NCBI RefSeq assembly: GCF_003315595.1
Contig: NZ_QNQU01000025.1
Location: 1 to 64,000, forward strand
Direction: 5' to 3'
Length of the DNA stretch: 64,000 bases
From: Pedobacter miscanthi
Lineage (GTDB): Bacteria > Bacteroidota > Bacteroidia > Sphingobacteriales > Sphingobacteriaceae
The translations under genes and the position numbers were made by a program. Positions within the stretch are counted from its first letter, which is position 1. Each line of letters begins with the position of its first letter. The notes beneath the pieces were generated by a model. It was not told where the DNA came from. It saw only the letters and a list, made by a program, of their open reading frames with translations, and searched no databases. Of this stretch, positions 62,204 to 64,000 are shown in pieces.

Positions 62204-63259
62204 ATGACTGAAGTAGAAAAAAAGACCATGAGTACTGGCAAAAAAGCGGCAATAATTGTGGCGCTGGTTGTTATTTTAATTGCTGGTTACTTCGCACTTA
62301 ACCTTTACAGGCTTTACTTTGCCCCTAATATTACCGAAAACCAAAAATACCTATATATTAAAACCGGCAGTAGTTATGATGATTTGCTTGCGGAAATTAA
62401 AAAGAAAGACCTTGTAAAAAGCATTGGTACTTTTACAGCCGCGGCCGGAAAAATGAACCTGGCTACCAGTGTAAAACCAGGCCGTTACCGTTTAAAAAAA
62501 GGCATGACCAACCGTACCTTAATCAACCTGATTAAAGCCGGAAACCAGGATCCTGTTAAATTGAAATTCCAGAATATCCGCAAAAAAGAAAATTTTGCTG
62601 CCTATCTGGCCAGTAACCTTGAAGCCGATTCGTTAAGCTTTATCAGCGTTCTGGATTCAACCCCGCTGATCAGCAAATACGGTTTTAACCAGGATAATGT
62701 TTATGCCATGTTTATTCCGAATACCTACGAAATGTACTGGAATATCTCCCCTGCCGACTTTTTTGAACGCATGCACAAAGAATATGATAAATTCTGGAAC
62801 GCCGACCGCAAACAAAAAGCAGCAAGTTTAAACCTAACCCCTGCTCAGGTATACACATTGGCCTCAATTGTTGATGCGGAAGCACTTTATAATAAAGAAA
62901 TGCCGGTTATAGCAGGTTTGTATTTAAACCGTTTGAATAAAGGAATTTTGTTGCAGGCTGATCCTACTGTGATTTTCGCAAACAACGATTTTACCGTTAA
63001 AAGGGTAACCGGAAAATTATTGCAGGTTCAATCGCTTTACAATACCTATAAATATGCTGGTTTGCCTCCGGGACCGATTATGATGCCAAGTATTAATGCC
63101 ATTGATGCCGTATTAAACCGCGACAAGAACAATTACATTTATATGTGTGCCAAAGAGGATTTTTCGGGCTATCACAACTTTGCAGAAACAAAAGCAGAAC
63201 ATGAGGTCAATGCAAAAAAATACCGTGAGGCTTTAAACAAAAGAAATATCTTTAAATAA
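62204..63259 (+). CDS. mltG: Endolytic murein transglycosylase MltG-like
   Basis: A 351-residue membrane-anchored YceG/MltG protein. One N-terminal helix (about 15-37) is followed by a LysM-like segment. The catalytic domain has TPAQVYTLASIVDAEA near 212-227, GLYLNRLNKGILLQADPTVIFA near 238-258 and YAGLPPGPIMMPSINAIDAVLN near 285. In E. coli the first motif reads SIVEKET; here the first acidic residue is Asp224 with Glu226 kept, probably a lineage variant. MltG cuts nascent peptidoglycan and limits strand length. Its TAA overlaps the next ATG by one base. Confidence 0.9.
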   Translation: MTEVEKKTMSTGKKAAIIVALVVILIAGYFALNLYRLYFAPNITENQKYLYIKTGSSYDDLLAEIKKKDLVKSIGTFTAAAGKMNLATSVKPGRYRLKKGMTNRTLINLIKAGNQDPVKLKFQNIRKKENFAAYLASNLEADSLSFISVLDSTPLISKYGFNQDNVYAMFIPNTYEMYWNISPADFFERMHKEYDKFWNADRKQKAASLNLTPAQVYTLASIVDAEALYNKEMPVIAGLYLNRLNKGILLQADPTVIFANNDFTVKRVTGKLLQVQSLYNTYKYAGLPPGPIMMPSINAIDAVLNRDKNNYIYMCAKEDFSGYHNFAETKAEHEVNAKKYREALNKRNIFK

Positions 63260-63666
63260 TGTATAGCCACAGTACAAAAATCAGGGTGCGTTATGGCGAA
63301 ACTGACCAGATGGGCTACATGTATTATGGCAACTATGCGCAATACTACGAAGTGGGCCGCGTAGAGATGTTGCGCAGTTTAGGCATGAGCTACAGCTCAA
63401 TGGAAGCTGACGGCATTATGATGCCTGTTTTAGAGCTCAAATGCAAATACATTAAACCAGCACTTTACGATCAGGAAATCACCGTTAAAACTATTATTAA
63501 AACTTTACCGGGCATCCGTATTTTTTTTGAATACGAATTGTATAACGAAAGTGAAGAATTAATAAACATTGGGGCTACTACGCTTGTTTTTGTCGACATG
63601 AAGAAAAACAAACCCACTAACCCGCCCGAAAACTTTATGAAAAAGTTATCAAAGTTTTTTAATTAA
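63259..63666 (+). CDS. YbgC/4-hydroxybenzoyl-CoA-type acyl-CoA thioesterase
   Basis: A 135-residue hotdog-fold thioesterase. IRVRYGETDQMGYMYYGNYAQYYEVGRVEMLRSLG holds the family signature; Glu and Asp in GETDQMG replace the usual RY-x-D-TDAMG pattern closely. The enzyme hydrolyses acyl-CoA or aryl-CoA; the physiological substrate is unclear. It overlaps mltG by one base (TAATG), so the genes are co-transcribed. Confidence 0.87.
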   Translation: MYSHSTKIRVRYGETDQMGYMYYGNYAQYYEVGRVEMLRSLGMSYSSMEADGIMMPVLELKCKYIKPALYDQEITVKTIIKTLPGIRIFFEYELYNESEELINIGATTLVFVDMKKNKPTNPPENFMKKLSKFFN

Positions 63667-63674
63667 TAGCTAAA

Positions 63675-64000
63675 ATGGAATGGTTACACAGGCAATTACT
63701 TCATCTTAAGCTCTATTCTAGGTTTATAGAATGGACTAAAGGCTGTATTTTGCCTGGTTTTAGCCCACTGCCATTATATACTGTAGCTACTTTTTTCTTT
63801 CGGGAAATTGGTAAAGATGCTTTGGTAAACAAGTCATCATCGCTGGCCTATAGTTTTATGCTGGCTATTTTCCCGGGAATTATCTTCCTTTTTACCCTGA
63901 TTCCCTTTATCCCGATCAAAGGTTTCCAGGATCAGCTTTTAAACCTGATCCAGCTGGTACTGCCTCACAATGCTTTTGATGCTTTTGAAACAACATTGAA
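63675..64000 (+). CDS. YihY/BrkB family membrane protein, truncated by window end
   Basis: The first 108 codons of a gene that runs past 64000. After a basic N-terminus and FFFREIGKDALVNKSSSLAYSF comes the hydrophobic MLAIFPGIIFLFTLIPFIP, which is the typical start of YihY/virulence-factor-BrkB membrane proteins. It begins 8 bases after the thioesterase stop. The function of the family is not settled. Confidence reflects the partial sequence. Confidence 0.78.
   Translation, partial: MEWLHRQLLHLKLYSRFIEWTKGCILPGFSPLPLYTVATFFFREIGKDALVNKSSSLAYSFMLAIFPGIIFLFTLIPFIPIKGFQDQLLNLIQLVLPHNAFDAFETTL

Overview
The window looks like a chromosomal segment of a Bacteroidota bacterium, most likely Sphingobacteriaceae (Pedobacter-like). 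The evidence is the AT-rich coding sequence, lipoproteins whose lipobox Cys is followed by charged residues, a propeller/Y_Y_Y/LuxR-type regulator, GH92/GH95/GH125/GH8 glycosidases, ThuA-like proteins, the futalosine menaquinone genes, and many short palindromic intergenic repeats of the kind common in this phylum. I see no rRNA, tRNA, CRISPR array, transposase or prophage.

Layout. 1-8 kb: a secreted GH8 glycosidase, then three ThuA-like secreted proteins around one propeller-type membrane regulator. 8.8-14.1 kb: a complete phosphotransferase (PTS) operon, consisting of EIIA, EIIB, a fused EIIC-EIID, Enzyme I, HPr and an AgaI/NagB-like amino-sugar-phosphate isomerase/deaminase. This is surprising in a phylum that mostly lacks sugar PTS. 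14.2-20.8 kb: an acyltransferase, two small regulators, two tandem astacin-like metalloprotease lipoproteins, an alpha/beta hydrolase lipoprotein and a methyltransferase. 21.2-31.2 kb: GH92 mannosidase, GH95 fucosidase with a 3' frameshift, a GAF histidine kinase with a tiny overlapping gene, GH125 mannosidase and a DUF1624 membrane protein. This is a glycan-trimming set without SusC/SusD. 31.2-35.7 kb: two thioredoxin-fold proteins, an NlpC/P60 peptidase and MutS.

36-41 kb: a PLD-like membrane protein, a ribosome hibernation-like protein, MqnA and MqnE with a histidine phosphatase between them, and small envelope proteins. 41.6-48.4 kb: sulfur amino-acid synthesis, with a trans-sulfuration enzyme, then a SAM-I riboswitch, a very short Cys-rich upstream ORF, MetY, MetX and homoserine dehydrogenase. 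48.4-49.6 kb: a RelE-like toxin with an HTH-Panacea (DUF4065) antitoxin. 50-54.7 kb: a queuosine-precursor-type transporter, an MFS drug exporter, and ApbE-DUF2271 with a PepSY protein. 54.9-60 kb: methionine aminotransferase plus omega-amidase-like nitrilase, a 21-bp tandem repeat, glycosylasparaginase, a DUF2314 protein and CutC. 60-64 kb: envelope genes Ddl, PASTA protein, MltG and YbgC-like thioesterase, and the start of a YihY/BrkB-family gene cut by the window end.

How the genes may work together (inference): GH92, GH125, GH95 and glycosylasparaginase, with the secreted proteases, suggest scavenging of host or environmental glycoproteins. The PTS operon would import and phosphorylate an amino sugar (galactosamine- or glucosamine-type) and feed it to the AgaI-like enzyme. 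The strongest candidate for something undescribed is the met leader, where a SAM aptamer is followed by a Cys-codon-rich peptide gene and further hairpins, suggesting joint SAM and cysteine sensing.
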